Shown here in pieces: positions 13,401 through 25,900 of a stretch of DNA of 64,000 nucleotides. The notes under the pieces are model-generated. The model ran no database searches and had not been told where the DNA came from. It saw only the letters and a list, made by a program, of their open reading frames with translations. This stretch comes from Petrolisthes cinctipes (lineage: Eukaryota > Arthropoda > Malacostraca > Decapoda > Porcellanidae). The stretch's first letter is position 1. Every line of letters starts with the position of its first letter. The stretch is taken from assembly GCA_033782935.1 (NCBI GenBank), contig JAWQEG010002452.1, positions 126,501 to 190,500 on the forward strand, written 5' to 3'. The position numbers and the translations under genes were made by a program.

Positions 13401-15144
13401 TTGATCGTAGTTGCCAGCTTTGCATTGTGAACTGTCTCGATACAATAAAGATTTGGGCTTTCAATAATCTGTAAGAAAAAAGTGGTTTCTAAATTACAAA
13501 ATACACCACCTTAAAAAGTTTTCATATTTTCAGAATGTAACATTGTGTAGCATAACATCACAGTGTTCACTTACCTTCTTAACTTTGTTACTCTGGATAG
13601 GACCAATCATATGCCACCTTATGTCTGGACAGCTGGATTGTATCTGATGAAAATACATGATATATATTACATGTACATTAAAATTATTTACAGCACCTCC
13701 ATAAACAAATCTGGAGGGATATTGTTGTGTCGTGCTGGATGCCCATGTTTGTGTACATGTGAAAAGTATTGTTAGCAAATGAGAATGTCCCTGACACTAG
13801 CTATATAATAACCCACAGATATGCCAATACAGTGTATCTTTCACCAGTGTAAACAAAGATACAGTACATCCAAAATGATCACACAATACCATATACAGTA
13901 AATACTTGGTCAGACAGACACACACTTTCAGTCACTGCCTTCCTTATTGGTGGGTGCATCCACTGACATCACATATATCATTTAAATACTTCAATGAATA
14001 TCACATTCATACAAATTTGCTTCCCAGCTACCATACTTACATTAATTCATTGACTATCTGACCCTACCATGGTGCTACTTTCTAACTCAAATTGGCCAAA
14101 GTAAATTTGCCCCTGGGATTTAGACAGCTTTCTATCTAAAAATTAAATTATTAATAAATTATAAGAATCGAGTATTGCACCAGAATATAAAGCATCAGTC
14201 CTTACCTTTTCATCATTAGATTTCTCCACCAGCTCCTGTATATAGTTCTCACCAAAATGTCTCTGGCCAGCGTTATATGCCTCAATGATCATTTGTTTTG
14301 GTTTGGTTTTTGACACAGCCACCAATCGAGGTTTGGAGCATAGTGAAACCACATCCTGAAAAATAACATGATGTAATGCAACTTATTTTACTTTAGTTGA
14401 CTTATGTCTTCCCATGGAAACATTAGTGAAGTTGATAGTTAACTACTGCTTGTCAACTCTGTATAATGTAATGTGCTTTACCACCTGTTTTTGTTATATT
14501 TCACCATTTAATACAACCATACATATTATATTATTTTATTAAGAGTGAAATATAAGTTTACAACCAACGGTAAAGAAAAACAGGTAAATATTGAAAGAAT
14601 TACCGTTATTGCGTACGTATTTTCTACCTTCATTACCCACTCTTCACCAATAACCAGCGACTTCTCAAATGCACTTCCTCTCCACTCTTCCTTGATAGAA
14701 ACATTACTACGCTCACGGTAATCTAAGGGCTTTTTACGCGGTAACTGAACATTATATTGGCTTTATATAATAAATATAGCAATATATAACCTGTAACTAA
14801 ACTCTATAAACCTCTGACAGTACAAAGAAATAATAATTGTAAGTATGTTTGAGAAAATATTGATAGTGCCTTTAAAATTAAAGAAAATCATTGGTCCCGG
14901 TACTAGGGATTATACCTATTATTATACTATATGTAATCTTCCTAGGTACGGTAATAAAGTCTGGGCAAAGTAATCATAGTATAGAGTAAAAAAAATACTA
15001 ATAAGAGTTGACAGATGAATATATAATCATGGTTATATCAAGTTATTAACACCAATACTTGCTTACTTGACTTCTAGCTATAGAGGCTGCTGAGATACGT
15101 TCTAAGACACTTATTAGAGCCTTAGCCACCTCTCCATCCGCCAT
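10468..15144 (-). CDS. PLPBP: Pyridoxal phosphate homeostasis protein (PROSC/YggS family)
   Basis: Seven coding exons, in gene order: 15067-15144, 14206-14355, 13575-13643, 13327-13468, 11609-11751, 10924-11022, 10468-10536. All junctions are GT-AG with compatible phase and give 249 residues, slightly shorter than the roughly 275 of human. The protein is a fold-type III, alanine-racemase-like PLP carrier that buffers cytosolic and mitochondrial vitamin B6. Family marks are LVAVSKTKP with the PLP lysine at residue 42, [31 protein letters not shown] across exons 4-5, [23 protein letters not shown] and [11 protein letters not shown] near the end. The start ATG at 15142-15144 begins MADGEVAK and has good context. 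It is divergent from SSU72, about 1.3 kb away. Intron 4 (11752-13326) has been invaded by a LINE that itself carries a MITE. Confidence 0.95.
11900..13065 (+). mobile_element. 5'-truncated LINE, copy A, interrupted by a MITE
   Basis: The C-terminal part of a non-LTR retrotransposon polyprotein is readable with frameshifts: [54 protein letters not shown]. The last two form a Cys/His-rich end. The element finishes with an (AAC)n tail at about 13049-13061. It lies in PLPBP intron 4, antisense to that gene. A hairpin element at 12541-12923 splits it; outside that insert it can be aligned with copy B (20359-21081), which is uninterrupted. The left boundary is uncertain. The segment around 11845-11895 looks like a different dispersed repeat. 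Confidence 0.85.
12541..12923. mobile_element. Tc1/mariner-type MITE inserted into LINE copy A
   Basis: A 383-base element with long inverted arms of about 170 bases around a 20-odd-base loop. Its ends read CAGTTGCGTGCACCAATCGG and the complement of CAGTCGCGTGCACCAATCGG. TA lies directly outside both ends (12539-12540 and 12924-12925). The intact LINE copy B has a single TA at this site, which proves insertion. CAGT termini and TA duplications are the hallmark of Tc1/mariner; there is no room for a transposase. Confidence 0.88.
14583..14642. mobile_element. Fragment of hAT-like MITE family
   Basis: GGTAAATATTGAAAGAATTA and the following CTACCTTCATTACCCACT match the left end of the complete element at 39282-39615. 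Only about 60 bases remain recognisable. It lies in PLPBP intron 1. Confidence 0.6.
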
Positions 15145-16449
15145 GATTCGTCCCAGCATTTGTTTACCTTATCATTCATCAGAATCATCAGGTGTATAAT
15201 GCATTCACATGTGCATAAAAAGAAGGAAATATTTTGATAGAGAAAGTTGGCGAATGGAATGTACGATTTTGATAATGCTATTAACAAGAAAGATATATAT
15301 GAAAGCCTTGAAAGAACTGTGCTTTGTGCTTTTTACCTCTGAAATATCATCACCGTCATCTCCTGTCATTTATTAACATAATCATTTTCTAATTTTGCAT
15401 ATGTATTCGTCTTTTATAATTCAATAGAATAAAAGTCCTGAAAATGCTATTTTATATTAAAGTTAAATGAGCATTATTTGAGATGGTCTCCACAAAGATT
15501 AATCTTAATACTAGGACTATTTATATAGAACATGTTCCGGTAGTATATTTAGAATCCTTTTTAAATATAAGTAGTAAATTTATGTAGTTAGAGATGATAT
15601 CCTTTCGTATGCAACATAAAAGTGTGGAGTATTGAGAGAAATGATGAAATAAGAATGAATACAAAAAGTGAAGATTGTTAACACCAATAACATCGTGCAA
15701 GTGGTGTAGGAGTATCACTGTTGGAGAAGGTGTTATTTATGTCCTTTGAAATTAGTGTTTTATGCCAGGTTGGTGTGTTGTGGGTTGAGGTGTGGGGTTA
15801 TAGAGTCACAAGGCATTATTAGAATAAATAAGACCACTCACTTGATGTAAAAGGTGTCCTCTTGTCTTATATATGGTGTTACAGCCACACCTCCAAGGCT
15901 CCAATATCTATAAGGTTAAAAAGTTGTTTCCCAGTTATTTCAACCAGTCCAGTCACATACCTTATCTTCTTGACATTTTTGAGGCACAAAGTTGAGTCAT
16001 ATTTACAATAGAGTTCTGGATTTATGTCTAAGTTATATTTAACGTTAAATTAGATTTATACCTAACGTAACATTAAGTTAGTTTGACTCGTTGAATCTTC
16101 AAGGATTGTAGTGCCTTATGCAAGAACATTCGTGGTGTTGACGATGGTGTAGTACTGGTACAACGGCTTTATAAACAAACAACAGAGCCATTGCACCGAT
16201 ACCACGCCATCGTATACACCATGAATATTCTTGAATATGGCCCATTATTGCACCACAAAAGCTTAGGGTAGCATCCTATTGTAACTTCACTTCCAGCTAA
16301 CTTACACAACATTGACCAGGAAACATTTCATAATAAAGTACTAAACTTACTGAATAGGTTCTGCTTTTGCTTAGGGTAATTATAAAACTAAATTAAACTA
16401 ATTGTATAATCTAATTAAACTAATTAATCTCAAACCTTTCAGGTGCAGT
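15145..16449. promoter_or_regulatory. Divergent promoter region between PLPBP and SSU72
   Basis: The 1.3 kb between the two start codons must contain both promoters. No TATA box is evident for either. A foldback element occupies 16113-16242. A CTTTCAG sequence just before 16441 could be a 3' splice site, so SSU72 may have a non-coding first exon upstream. Confidence 0.45.
16113..16242. mobile_element. Small foldback MITE, copy 1
   Basis: About 130 bases with inverted arms: the left arm contains GCAAGAACATTCGTGGTGT and ACGATGGTGTAGTACTGGTA; the right arm contains the complement with small changes. The same layout occurs at 32044-32170. It lies about 210 bases upstream of the SSU72 start codon. 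Confidence 0.75.
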
Positions 16450-19400
16450 ATGATGGGAGAATTAGGATTCGCGGTGATATGTTCGAGTAACATGAACCGT
16501 AGTATGGAGGCCCATGCTTTCCTCAGGTACAGTGGATTAATATACAGTATCTTGTTGGTGTCTACAACACTGGGTTGGGTTGAGTTAAAATATAATCCAG
16601 TGAGGATTACATATAGGAAAAAATGAAAAGCGAGATTAATTTATTGCCATGGGCAATTTTAGAAATTTGAAGGGTTTAAATGTTAAAATCTTGTATTATC
16701 ATCTAAATCAATTTTTTCCATGATAGGATGTGTAGCTATAATATAGCTATATCATGTTTTTTTGGCTGTACCAGCATCACACCAATGTTGTGCAATATGT
16801 ACTATATGTGACTGTTGGTTATTTGATTTTTCAAAATCACAATTCAGTAATATTAATAAAAGAATCTGCACTTCACACCTGAAGAAGCATTGAGTGACAT
16901 ATACTCAAGAGTAGCATTTCTCTTTTCTAGAGTGTTATTACATGATCAGAACTAGCCTGTTTAAGACAATAAAGTAATCTATTTGAGAAAAATGAGAAAC
17001 AAGTTTTGACTTGGTCCACATTTGTGCCATCTTATTAAGTCCACTACAACATTAAGCTGCCATTGTATTGTATATGATGCTCTTCTATCTTGCATTGTCT
17101 TATTAATTTTCTATTTTTGAAAATGGCCATTTATTCACCTTCTCCATTGCGGTACAGGACTTTTAAATATTAATTACTGTTTAATTTTGTCTAATTCCTC
17201 ATTGACGACCCACAGTAAGAAGGGGTTCAACGTGCGGTCATTTGGGACTGGAGACAAGGTGAAGCTACCAGGTCCTGCCCCAGATAAACCTAACTGCTAT
17301 GAGTTTGGTACTTCATATGATGACATCTACAATGACCTCTTACGGAAAGACAAGACTTTGTATCCTTTTTTGGCAATGAGATGATGTGCGTTGCTCAGAT
17401 TGACAATTGGGCATTCTTAATTGTTTATTTTATTTGCAGGTACCATAGAAAATTTTATGGATAACACAGGAATAGACAAAGCTCAAATAGAAGTTTTCTC
17501 TCTACTTATGTTAATAGTATCTATATCTTTATCTGTAGTTTATTAGCTTTGATGCCTCATTTTCTCTGAGAATTCCCCTTGCCCCATAAACTGCTATACA
17601 ATTCTTTTGAAGTTGACCAAAAACTGTTTTAAGCCTCTTGGAAATGTGAGTAGATAAAAGAAACTATACCGTGTGTTGAAAGAAGTACACTTATTATTGG
17701 CATACATAATAATGGCTAAAATGTACCATATTTTAGCAGAATCAGTAAGGCAACATCATTTAGGGAGAAACCGTTATTGAAAATATTTCGTGACTTTTTC
17801 TTAAAGTTAAAGGTCTTTGACATGAAGAAGCAATAGTTGTCATCAGAAGCTCCGCATCAAATTTTCTTTTAATTTTCATTAATACATTTGTTGTTACTAC
17901 TATTGATTATGATGATAAGTGGATAATAATCTGTAGTTTGGCTTAAGGCATATTTAACCCCGAACCATTTGAACACTTACATAATAATGAAATTGAATAA
18001 AGTTACATGTATTTAACTGTTATTTTTTTTCCCCTCAGCCCAGGGGTCGCTGTCTACTTAGGTACTGAGAAGGCCTGTTCTATTTTTATATGACCAACTG
18101 TGTTTTACTTCAGTTGATTATAATATCATATACTTTTACAAGATAAAAAGTTGGACACATGGTTTATAGTGCTGGTACATATCCTTATGTGAAAATTATG
18201 ACAAAGACAACATAGACATATATTTGCTGATATGGTAAAGCAACTTTCTTTTGTTAACCCTTTGCTGTTCCGATGATGGGTTTGCTTGTCATTAATTTTT
18301 TATGCTTAAATATACTGATGTCGGGTGTGCCCTTTCAAAAATATATAATTTCCCCCCGGGGGTATTTATTGTGTTCGATGACAGGCACTTGATGTAAAGA
18401 GTGTTGGGGGTTGGTAGACACTGCCTCCAGCCCTGTTTTCCACCCAAGCCACTCTCAGTGTATTCATAGGAAACGTAAGTTATTGTAAGTGAGTGGAAAA
18501 AAAAAATTATTCCCATTTTGGTCATTTTACCAGTTTCTATTCCTAACAATGCATTAATTCATAGGAAATGGAAAGAAAATTTATTTAGCTATGCTATAGA
18601 GCAATCAAAATTGTTCTATCTATATTACTCTTTGTGTGTCGTAGTTTTTTACTGGTGGGGAGTAAAATATTTGCACTTCGGCTAACATTCTACTCACCGT
18701 TTTTGCATTTTACTTTGTGTTTATTGCTATTTTATACATAGTAAAACTCCCACGTTTTAAGATAAAGCTAGAGTCGGCTTCCTATGATCATTAGTAAGTG
18801 AACTGGGAGTGGTAGAATGAAAATATTTATACTGTACACGATATGTCACCCAGTGCCAGAGTAGATGCTGTGCGCCACCCATTTTTCATGCACTCGTGTG
18901 ATGGCAAAGGGTTAATGAAATCAGATTCTATCTTTATAAAGCTTTAGAGCTCATATTGTTATTTATCTCGTAAATATTCAATCCTGCATGGAATGTTGTA
19001 CTACTGTAGTGTGTCGTGTCTCTACTTTGTAAAGCTCAAGTTCAGTTCCTTGCCTTGGTAGTCAGCACTGTACCATAGTTTGTCAACCCATGCGTGAGGG
19101 TTGTCAAAAAAAAATTAAGGTAAGTGTGGAAAGTTGAATTGAACTATTTTGTTATTCATTGGGTACGAGTTACTTGTATGATCAGCCACAGATGTTGAAT
19201 CAAAGAAATATAACTAATTCTATTGAAATACTACTATTCATGTGTCCATCTTTTCATTTTCACAAAGGAATTACCATATCCTGAGTTAAACTTTTAAAGA
19301 GATAAAATAATATTATCTAAGTTGAAAGTAAATTCAAGATTTGTTACATGGTCAATTCCTGTTAAAAAGATTCCAGGAGTGAAGAATATGTATACCATTA

Positions 19401-22400
19401 TCTAAATCACCAGTAAATTAGTCTTGTTTGAAAGTAAAATTGAAGTTAGGAATGCATAAATATGGTATTGATTTACAGATGGAAGCAGGTCTGTTAAACC
19501 TTGTGAACCTCCAGGGTATCCCCAAAGAATTGTTGGGCTGATATATTTCCTCACCTCAGATATTGATTTGCTGTCAAGTGTTTTGGTAGGATCTCTGACT
19601 TCTTTCTGGTACCTGCTGGAGTAAGGCAGGGCCTACACTTTTCAATGCTTGTACAGACTGGGTACTTGGATGAACTTCGAATAAGAGCTCCAGTTGTGCC
19701 AGAGTAGCGTAAAGTAGTGATGGGGAGATCATTTGACGCCTTGGACTGACGTAGGGTGTTAGGAACTCTTTCAGTTTGATTGTATGATATTGTTGGAATA
19801 CTGTATGTGTAAGTGTACAAAGATGAGGATTTTCAGGACAAAAGTGCTCTTAATCTTACTCTGTAGGTGTGGGAACTGGATGTTTAACAGCAGCATGAAG
19901 GCCTGGAGTTAGAATACCTGATGGCTGCCTTGGAGAGATCCCAAGATATTGTGCCAAAAATAAGGCACATCAAAGTATTGTACTGGACTGCCATAAGTTT
20001 ATACAGTCATAATAATGGAACACTGCAGCTTGTACAATAAACAGTGTTCTATTTGCTTGTCCTGTATAGCACTAATACAGTAACATCATTTTTTCTTCAA
20101 ATAATCTGTGCTATACACAGTATAGTTTTGAGTTATCAAATAATAAGAAAGAAAAATTATACCTTTTGCTTTAAGGTTTAATCTCTGCACGCCATAACAT
20201 ATCTGTGTGTCAATCATCTTTTTTGGATGATCATATTTATTTTGGCATAGTGAAGAGCAGCATAAACTCCAAATCTGCTCACTAATAGTAAGATTTGCTC
20301 ATAATCTTGCTTCACAAAAATCTTGTGAGGTTACTCTGATAACTGTAGTTGATGTGTGTTGTTGTTGTTGAAGTTCCTCAAGCTATCTGGCCTAACAGCC
20401 CGGAGCTCCTGAGGAAGGCCATGGCCTGAACCGGGCTTTCCCACAGTGCCCTCAGAGAGTGTATGTTGTGTTGTTGGCGAGTGTGGTTGTGTACATTGCA
20501 GTCTTCCATAATGTGTTTAATTGAATGGGGTGCTGTGTTGCATCCCGGACAGGTATCTACAATGGCTCCATCCAGCTTGTGGTATGTCAGGAGGGCCGGG
20601 TGGTGGCCACATCGCAGCCTGGCCAGGTGGACTCTGTCCTCAAGGGGAAGGGAGGATTCAGATGGGTGGATGTCAGGAGGTTGTGCAAGCAGCTGAGTGT
20701 TGTTCTTGAGTGTTTGGATGGACTGATGAGTGATTTGAGTATGGATATGGATGTAAGAGATGATAATATTTGTGTATGGTAACATGTACTGGGTGTTGTT
20801 TTGATGTTCCTTGGCATGTGTGGGTGTTTTACCATGTAGTGCAGTGGGTGTTGTGGGATTGTGGAGGCTGCAGCAAATGTTTGTGTGCCTCTCATGTCAG
20901 GATGATCCTTGATTTTGAGGACTTTGGTTTCATGGTGTAAGTGGTCTGTAGGTGTGGTGGCTGTGCAGCCTGTGATTATCTCTAGGGCTCTGTTCTGTAT
21001 AGTCTGAAGGGTGTTGAGATGAGTCTCAGTGAGGTTTGAGGCCCAGGCAGGGCTTGCATACTCCATCACTGATTGGATATATTGATGTGTGTGTTTGCAT
21101 GTGTGCATGCTGTTCTAAGTATATCCCAGAGGTAAAAGTTTTTTGAGCTAGAGTTTGTGGTGGATTCCTTAACTCAAACTCCCAGATACACACAAAATGG
21201 CCTTCTTCACATGCTGGACAGAAACCGGCGGATAAAACCTGAGCCAGAGAGGTTTCAAGTGTGTAAGGACAAGTTTGATATCATCGTCACATGTGAGGAG
21301 CGAGTGTATGACCAGGTGCTGGAGTGTGAGTATAATGCAGTTAGTAGTTTGTTTTGTAGGAATAGGTCAGGGTACTTTCAGGCTCATAAGAGTATCTCTA
21401 TATCCATCTGTATCTGTCTAATCTGTATACTGACAGATGTCTTCATAGTTAATGGGATGATCTGAGAAAGTATACCACTCCCAAAGAAAAAGTAGAAAGT
21501 TCAGTATCAAGGACCATATTATTGTGGTATTGATGCTGGGGTATGAGTTTGGTGGTGGTGGCAGTGATGTTTGTGGAGGAGTGGTGGAAGGGAGATACAG
21601 TCTGGCCACTTTCCCTCTTTGACCCTCACAAAAAAAATTTAATATGCATCAATTTGCATTTGATGATCACCATTGTCATGGTCCCTACTGTACAAAATTT
21701 TTAACTTGCCTGCACGAAGTAAGGATATGGCTCAACTGTATAATTTAAAAAACATGTTTTCCAAGTGATTCAGTGGGTATATATTGTTCTCTACATATTA
21801 ATCATCAAGAAGGTAATTTCACTCCCCTCACAATTGCCAAAGCAATAACTTTACTTGTCCCATCCCCCATCTAGCATTCTCTAACATGGGGTCCCCCCCC
21901 GCTCTTCAGGTCTGGAGGCAAGGATCCCTGAGGAAAACACCCCAGTGCATGTCATCAATATCGACATCCAAGATAACCATGAGGAGGCCACTATTGGAGC
22001 TTTCATGATTTGTGAACTGGCTGCTCTGGTGAGTCTTGCTTCCACTTGTGGTTTTCCCTTAAATGGTAATGGGTTTGCTTCCTCATTTGTTCCTTGAAGG
22101 AATTTATCGTCTGCAGAGATATGGACAACACTTTAAGGGTTTTCACTACTCTGATCCCCAGTCAGCTTGTTTCCTTTATCTGTCTGTCCTTTCATATTTT
22201 TTGTACTTTGTGATTGCTGACCCTCTTTATCTCCTCTTTCTCTGTTACAATGTCAGTATTCTACATCCAGCCTTTAGAGGACCTGGGCCTGGAATGCTGT
22301 AGCCAATCTTTCTTTCAATCATGTGGTCTAAGTAACCTTATCACCTTTTCTTACAAGACTCCTTTGTAATAACAGGACACACAGTTAAAAAATTGGTTCA

Positions 22401-22769
22401 GAGACCTTTCTTGTAAGTTATGGTGTCCAGTCAGGCCAAGCGATGGTGGGGTACCAGTACCAGCTCAAGTTTTGTGAGTTTACTTGGGAAATTTATTCAC
22501 TTATGGCATGCCATTAGGGGCTTGAGTTGGATACCTTAATGTGTATAAGTGGGCTAAGGCATAAAGCTACATGTGGAGTACTATATTACTGAAGCTGTAT
22601 TTATGTTGTTGTTGTAACCTTTGAAATTGATGGCAATACTTTGATAACCTAATGCATCCTCCTGCAGCTGTCTGGAACCGAAGACTTGGACAATGACATC
22701 GACGAACTCCTCCACGAATTTGAAACCAAGTGCCAAAGGAATGTTCTTCACTGTGTACAGTTTTATTAA
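16450..22769 (+). CDS. SSU72: RNA polymerase II CTD phosphatase SSU72
   Basis: Five exons (16450-16526, 17216-17359, 21186-21325, 21910-22028, 22668-22769) join in phase to 193 residues; human SSU72 has 194. It removes phosphate from Ser5/Ser7 of the Pol II C-terminal domain and works with the 3'-end processing machinery in the nucleus. The N-terminal active-site loop is CSSNMNRS, with Cys11 and Arg17 forming the CX5R phosphatase motif. Further marks are VRSFGTG, LPGPAPDKPN, NDLLRKDK, YTQNGLLHMLDRN, CEERVYDQV, the general-acid loop IDIQDNHEEA with Asp142, and the closing VLHCVQFY. Two adjacent ATGs open the frame (16450 and 16453); either would serve. Intron 2 (17360-21185) has U12-type signals and contains LINE copy B and a reverse-transcriptase fragment. 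Confidence 0.97.
19580..19710 (+). mobile_element. Decayed reverse-transcriptase fragment
   Basis: On the plus strand two overlapping frames give PAGVRQG and then PTLFNACTDWVLG, which match the conserved RT segment GVRQGC..PTLFN followed by an aromatic-rich stretch. A frameshift separates them and stops follow. It is a dead LINE remnant in SSU72 intron 2, from a family other than copy B. Confidence 0.6.
20359..21081 (-). mobile_element. 5'-truncated LINE, copy B
   Basis: On the minus strand it encodes [69 protein letters not shown] and a tail ending in (AAC)n at the low-coordinate side. The same protein is found in copy A. TTGATGTGTG occurs at 20349-20358 and again at 21082-21091, a 10-base target duplication that fixes both ends. 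It sits inside SSU72 intron 2, antisense to the gene. Confidence 0.9.
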
Positions 22770-25700
22770 TGGAATATATGACAAGTTGTCTGGATCATCA
22801 CAAACCTTCACCCTTCATTTCTCATTGATGGACTCTCTTAGTTTTAGTATGTACACAGTATTCGTGTATATGTTCAGTGCATTTTAGAGTACAGTATATT
22901 GCCAATATGTGAATTATGTAGCCTTTGTCAAGCAAGCCTTACATTGTACTTTACAGTAGGACGTATGAACATCTAGATATGGGTAACAAGTGTTTGTGGT
23001 GTTTGTTGCCTCAGTTTGGATACTTCAGTAATGACATTTTGTGCATGTGCAGTTGCATTCTTTATTCCTTAAACACTACTGGAGGCATCTGGTATTTCTA
23101 ACCTTTTAATGTGCTGTGCATGAACTGTGCTATGATTATTGAATGAAAGAGAGGGCCTGTCTTATCGTCAATGAATATATGCGATATCACAGTGTCATCC
23201 CATCTTCATTCATTGATTTTGCTATGGTTGTTGGTAGGACAATAGATAAGATAGGGATGACAGAAGTGTTTAGGAAATAGTGAACTCAGTTTTCTTTTTT
23301 GTTAACCCTTAAAATTATGCCAATTACTTTATATTTGAGAGGGAAATTGTATGTGTACTAGGCTACTTGTTCATGTATATACAACAGTAAAAAAGTTGAA
23401 CAAGTTGCCCCACCAGGGAATTGAACCCAAGCAGTCATTAAACAAAGGAGCTACCCTGTTGACCAAGCCTTACATAATGGCCTGGTCTAGTGGACACCTC
23501 CCTCATCTCACAATCACTAGCCTAGGGTTTATTTCCTAAGTGAGGTAACTTGTTCATATTATGTTACATGGCACTGATTATTTCAGTCAACACACTGCTT
23601 ATAGGGATGAGAATTTAATTGTGACTGACTCCTGCTACCAAGAGTCAAATATAAAATTGCCTGCACATGAGTGGAGCTCATTTTAGTGTACCCCAGTTCT
23701 ATTTAGGACCAGGGTATGAAATCAGATGCTGTGAGTTTCTTCAGTACAGTATTGCCTTTTTTTTATACTGAGGGAGGAAGGTGAGGACTAAAGGTAAAAA
23801 GTCTTCGATGTTGTTGCTTGTGGAAAAATAAAAATAGATAAGAGAGAGATAGGAGGAGGTCCAAAATCATGTTCAATATTGTTTAAGATGCCTAGAAAAC
23901 CTGAATTTTTTAAATGCAGTAGATACAGTATATTCATAGCACATTGCCTCACATTTCATAACAGGGTAATATAATCATTACCTGTGAGTGTGCTGGTGAT
24001 CAGAGCATTTATCCTAAATTACAAATGCTGTCTACTGTATTTAGGTGGTGTAGGTGTAACTATCATTGTCAATATGTAATATCTTTCCATATGAATATAT
24101 GTACCATGTGCAAAGAAAGTCAATTGTATCTCTTATTTAACATCCTCCATTACAAGTGTAACAACAAGTGTTGGTAAACTGAATGTATGGAACAGCGTTG
24201 ACCAAACTATTTTTTAAATGTGCTGTATTCTGCAAAAATATTTTTATCAAATTGTTTTATAAATCAGAATATGTGTATACTTAATTTTGTACTCTTACTA
24301 TTAGAAGGTGGAGTACAGTACTGCTTCTGGGAAGAGAAAGGAGGAGGAGAGTTGTCAGAAGTAGGATTGTAGATTGTACTGGACAATATTTGTGTGTGTG
24401 CTTTTCTCTTTCTTGGGTGATATTAGTTTCTCCATAAAATTGAAGCTATTGTCTTGCCAAGAGTGAGCCTATCAAACATTTCCCGGTCACCTATATGCAA
24501 TCCATTAGGGGAAATATTGCCTGAAGAGATGTAGGAAATACTTAAAGGCCATTTTTGCTTCTTTTATCCCTAGTCTCACTTTCAGCACATACTGTACTGT
24601 ATGCCAAAATCTATTTCAGATTCATTGGTCCAGGGTAACCTTGGTTCATAGTACAGTATTAATATTGACCTAAATCTTTCCCTTTTATCCAGCCAGAGGA
24701 TAGTGGCTGCTGTATTGGCTTTTCTAGGCTGCTGTGTTTATTGGTCAGTGAAGAGGAGATAAAAAAAATTGTAAAAGTAACCAGTATGTGCATCAGAAAT
24801 TTTGTGTCCAACTGAACAGTTGCCTCAAGGTGTATTGAGATTCCCTCTCTTACATTCAGTCCAGTATGCATTTCTTCTTTCATTTCTGTATCAGTTTGAT
24901 TCATCTAATAACACAATACAATAATAAAACAACCAAATTTAACATAAGGTTGCACTTTTTATGTTCTGTGATCATGTGACACAGCCCACAAGACAAGAAT
25001 GGGTGTAACAATACGCTTTAGGGCAACTGTTGATCAGTGCATTATGTTTCTGCTCTGAACTTATGTAACTTAGTTTATGGTGGTACCATCATGTATTTTT
25101 TTTTGCTTTAGTGTACATAGGATAGACTAAAAGTTACTGTACATGAATACAGGTTGAAGATGTGTGACGGCAGTGTAAGCCTTGAACTTGTGTCTTCCTT
25201 TCTTATTTCAGAATGAGTTTATAGTCAATCAATATGTGGTGTTTCATGTGTTGTTTGTGATAAGAGGCTGAGCAGTCTGTTTGTCATAACTCATTTTCTT
25301 CTTGTTTTAAGTTTCAGATATACTGTATGCTCTAGACTAAAATTATGTATATTGTATGCAAACATAAATTTGCAAATCACACTTATATGAACCTTACTAG
25401 AAATATATATTGCAGATATTGATATGTTTGTCACCCTTACTTTAAAGAAGAGGACTGTTTTGTTAGACTGAAACTGTAAAGTAATAGACAAATCTTCTTG
25501 CAACATTCTACTGATTAAATTTTAAGATGCTCAAACTCCAGAGTCTCTTAATAAGCTCACAGCTGCCATATCTCAAGCAGCAGATCTTTAGAGGTGGTCA
25601 GAAACCTAACCCTTCCTACAGTACTGTATAACTATTTTAACAATCTTATGGGAAAAGGAGGTTCATAATTCGACCAACTTGACCAAGTACTGTAATGCAT

Positions 25701-25900
25701 CCTGTCCAATAGCAGGGGCTTCCTGTATAGTGCACAATCATGGGAGCAGTGAAAACATAATATTATATTTAACAAAATTTATAAGTACTCTATAACACTC
25801 GGTAACAGCTGATTTCTGGAACAATATACACCAATACTGAAGCAACCAACAATTATTTTTAAAGGAATGGCATGTGAATATTCAGAATAGGCCTGAAGAA
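22770..25900. other. SSU72/VPS52 convergent intergenic region
   Basis: About 3.1 kb between the two 3' ends. No coding exon can be supported. It includes both 3' untranslated regions, a weak AATAAA at 23827-23832 that could serve SSU72, and a tRNA-derived SINE at about 23405-23475. Confidence 0.45.
23405..23475 (-). mobile_element. tRNA-derived SINE or tRNA pseudogene
   Basis: On the minus strand an internal RNA polymerase III promoter is visible. The B box GGTTCAATTCC (23417-23427) matches its consensus, and an A-box-like TAGCTCCTTTG lies about 20 bases upstream. The acceptor-stem ends do not pair convincingly, so a functional tRNA is unlikely. Confidence 0.55.

Larger units (their letters stand above)
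17360..21185 (+). other. U12-type (minor spliceosome) intron of SSU72
   Basis: The donor reads GTATCCTTT, matching the U12 5' splice consensus, and is unlike every other donor in the window. TTCCTTAAC at 21165-21173 matches the U12 branch-point consensus and places the branch A 13 bases from the terminal AG, within the expected range. Exon phase across this junction is confirmed by the SSU72 protein. The interior has been enlarged by LINE insertions. Confidence 0.85.

Noticed and set aside
23405..23475. Functional tRNA gene on the minus strand
   Set aside because: The B box is good but the acceptor and D stems do not pair.
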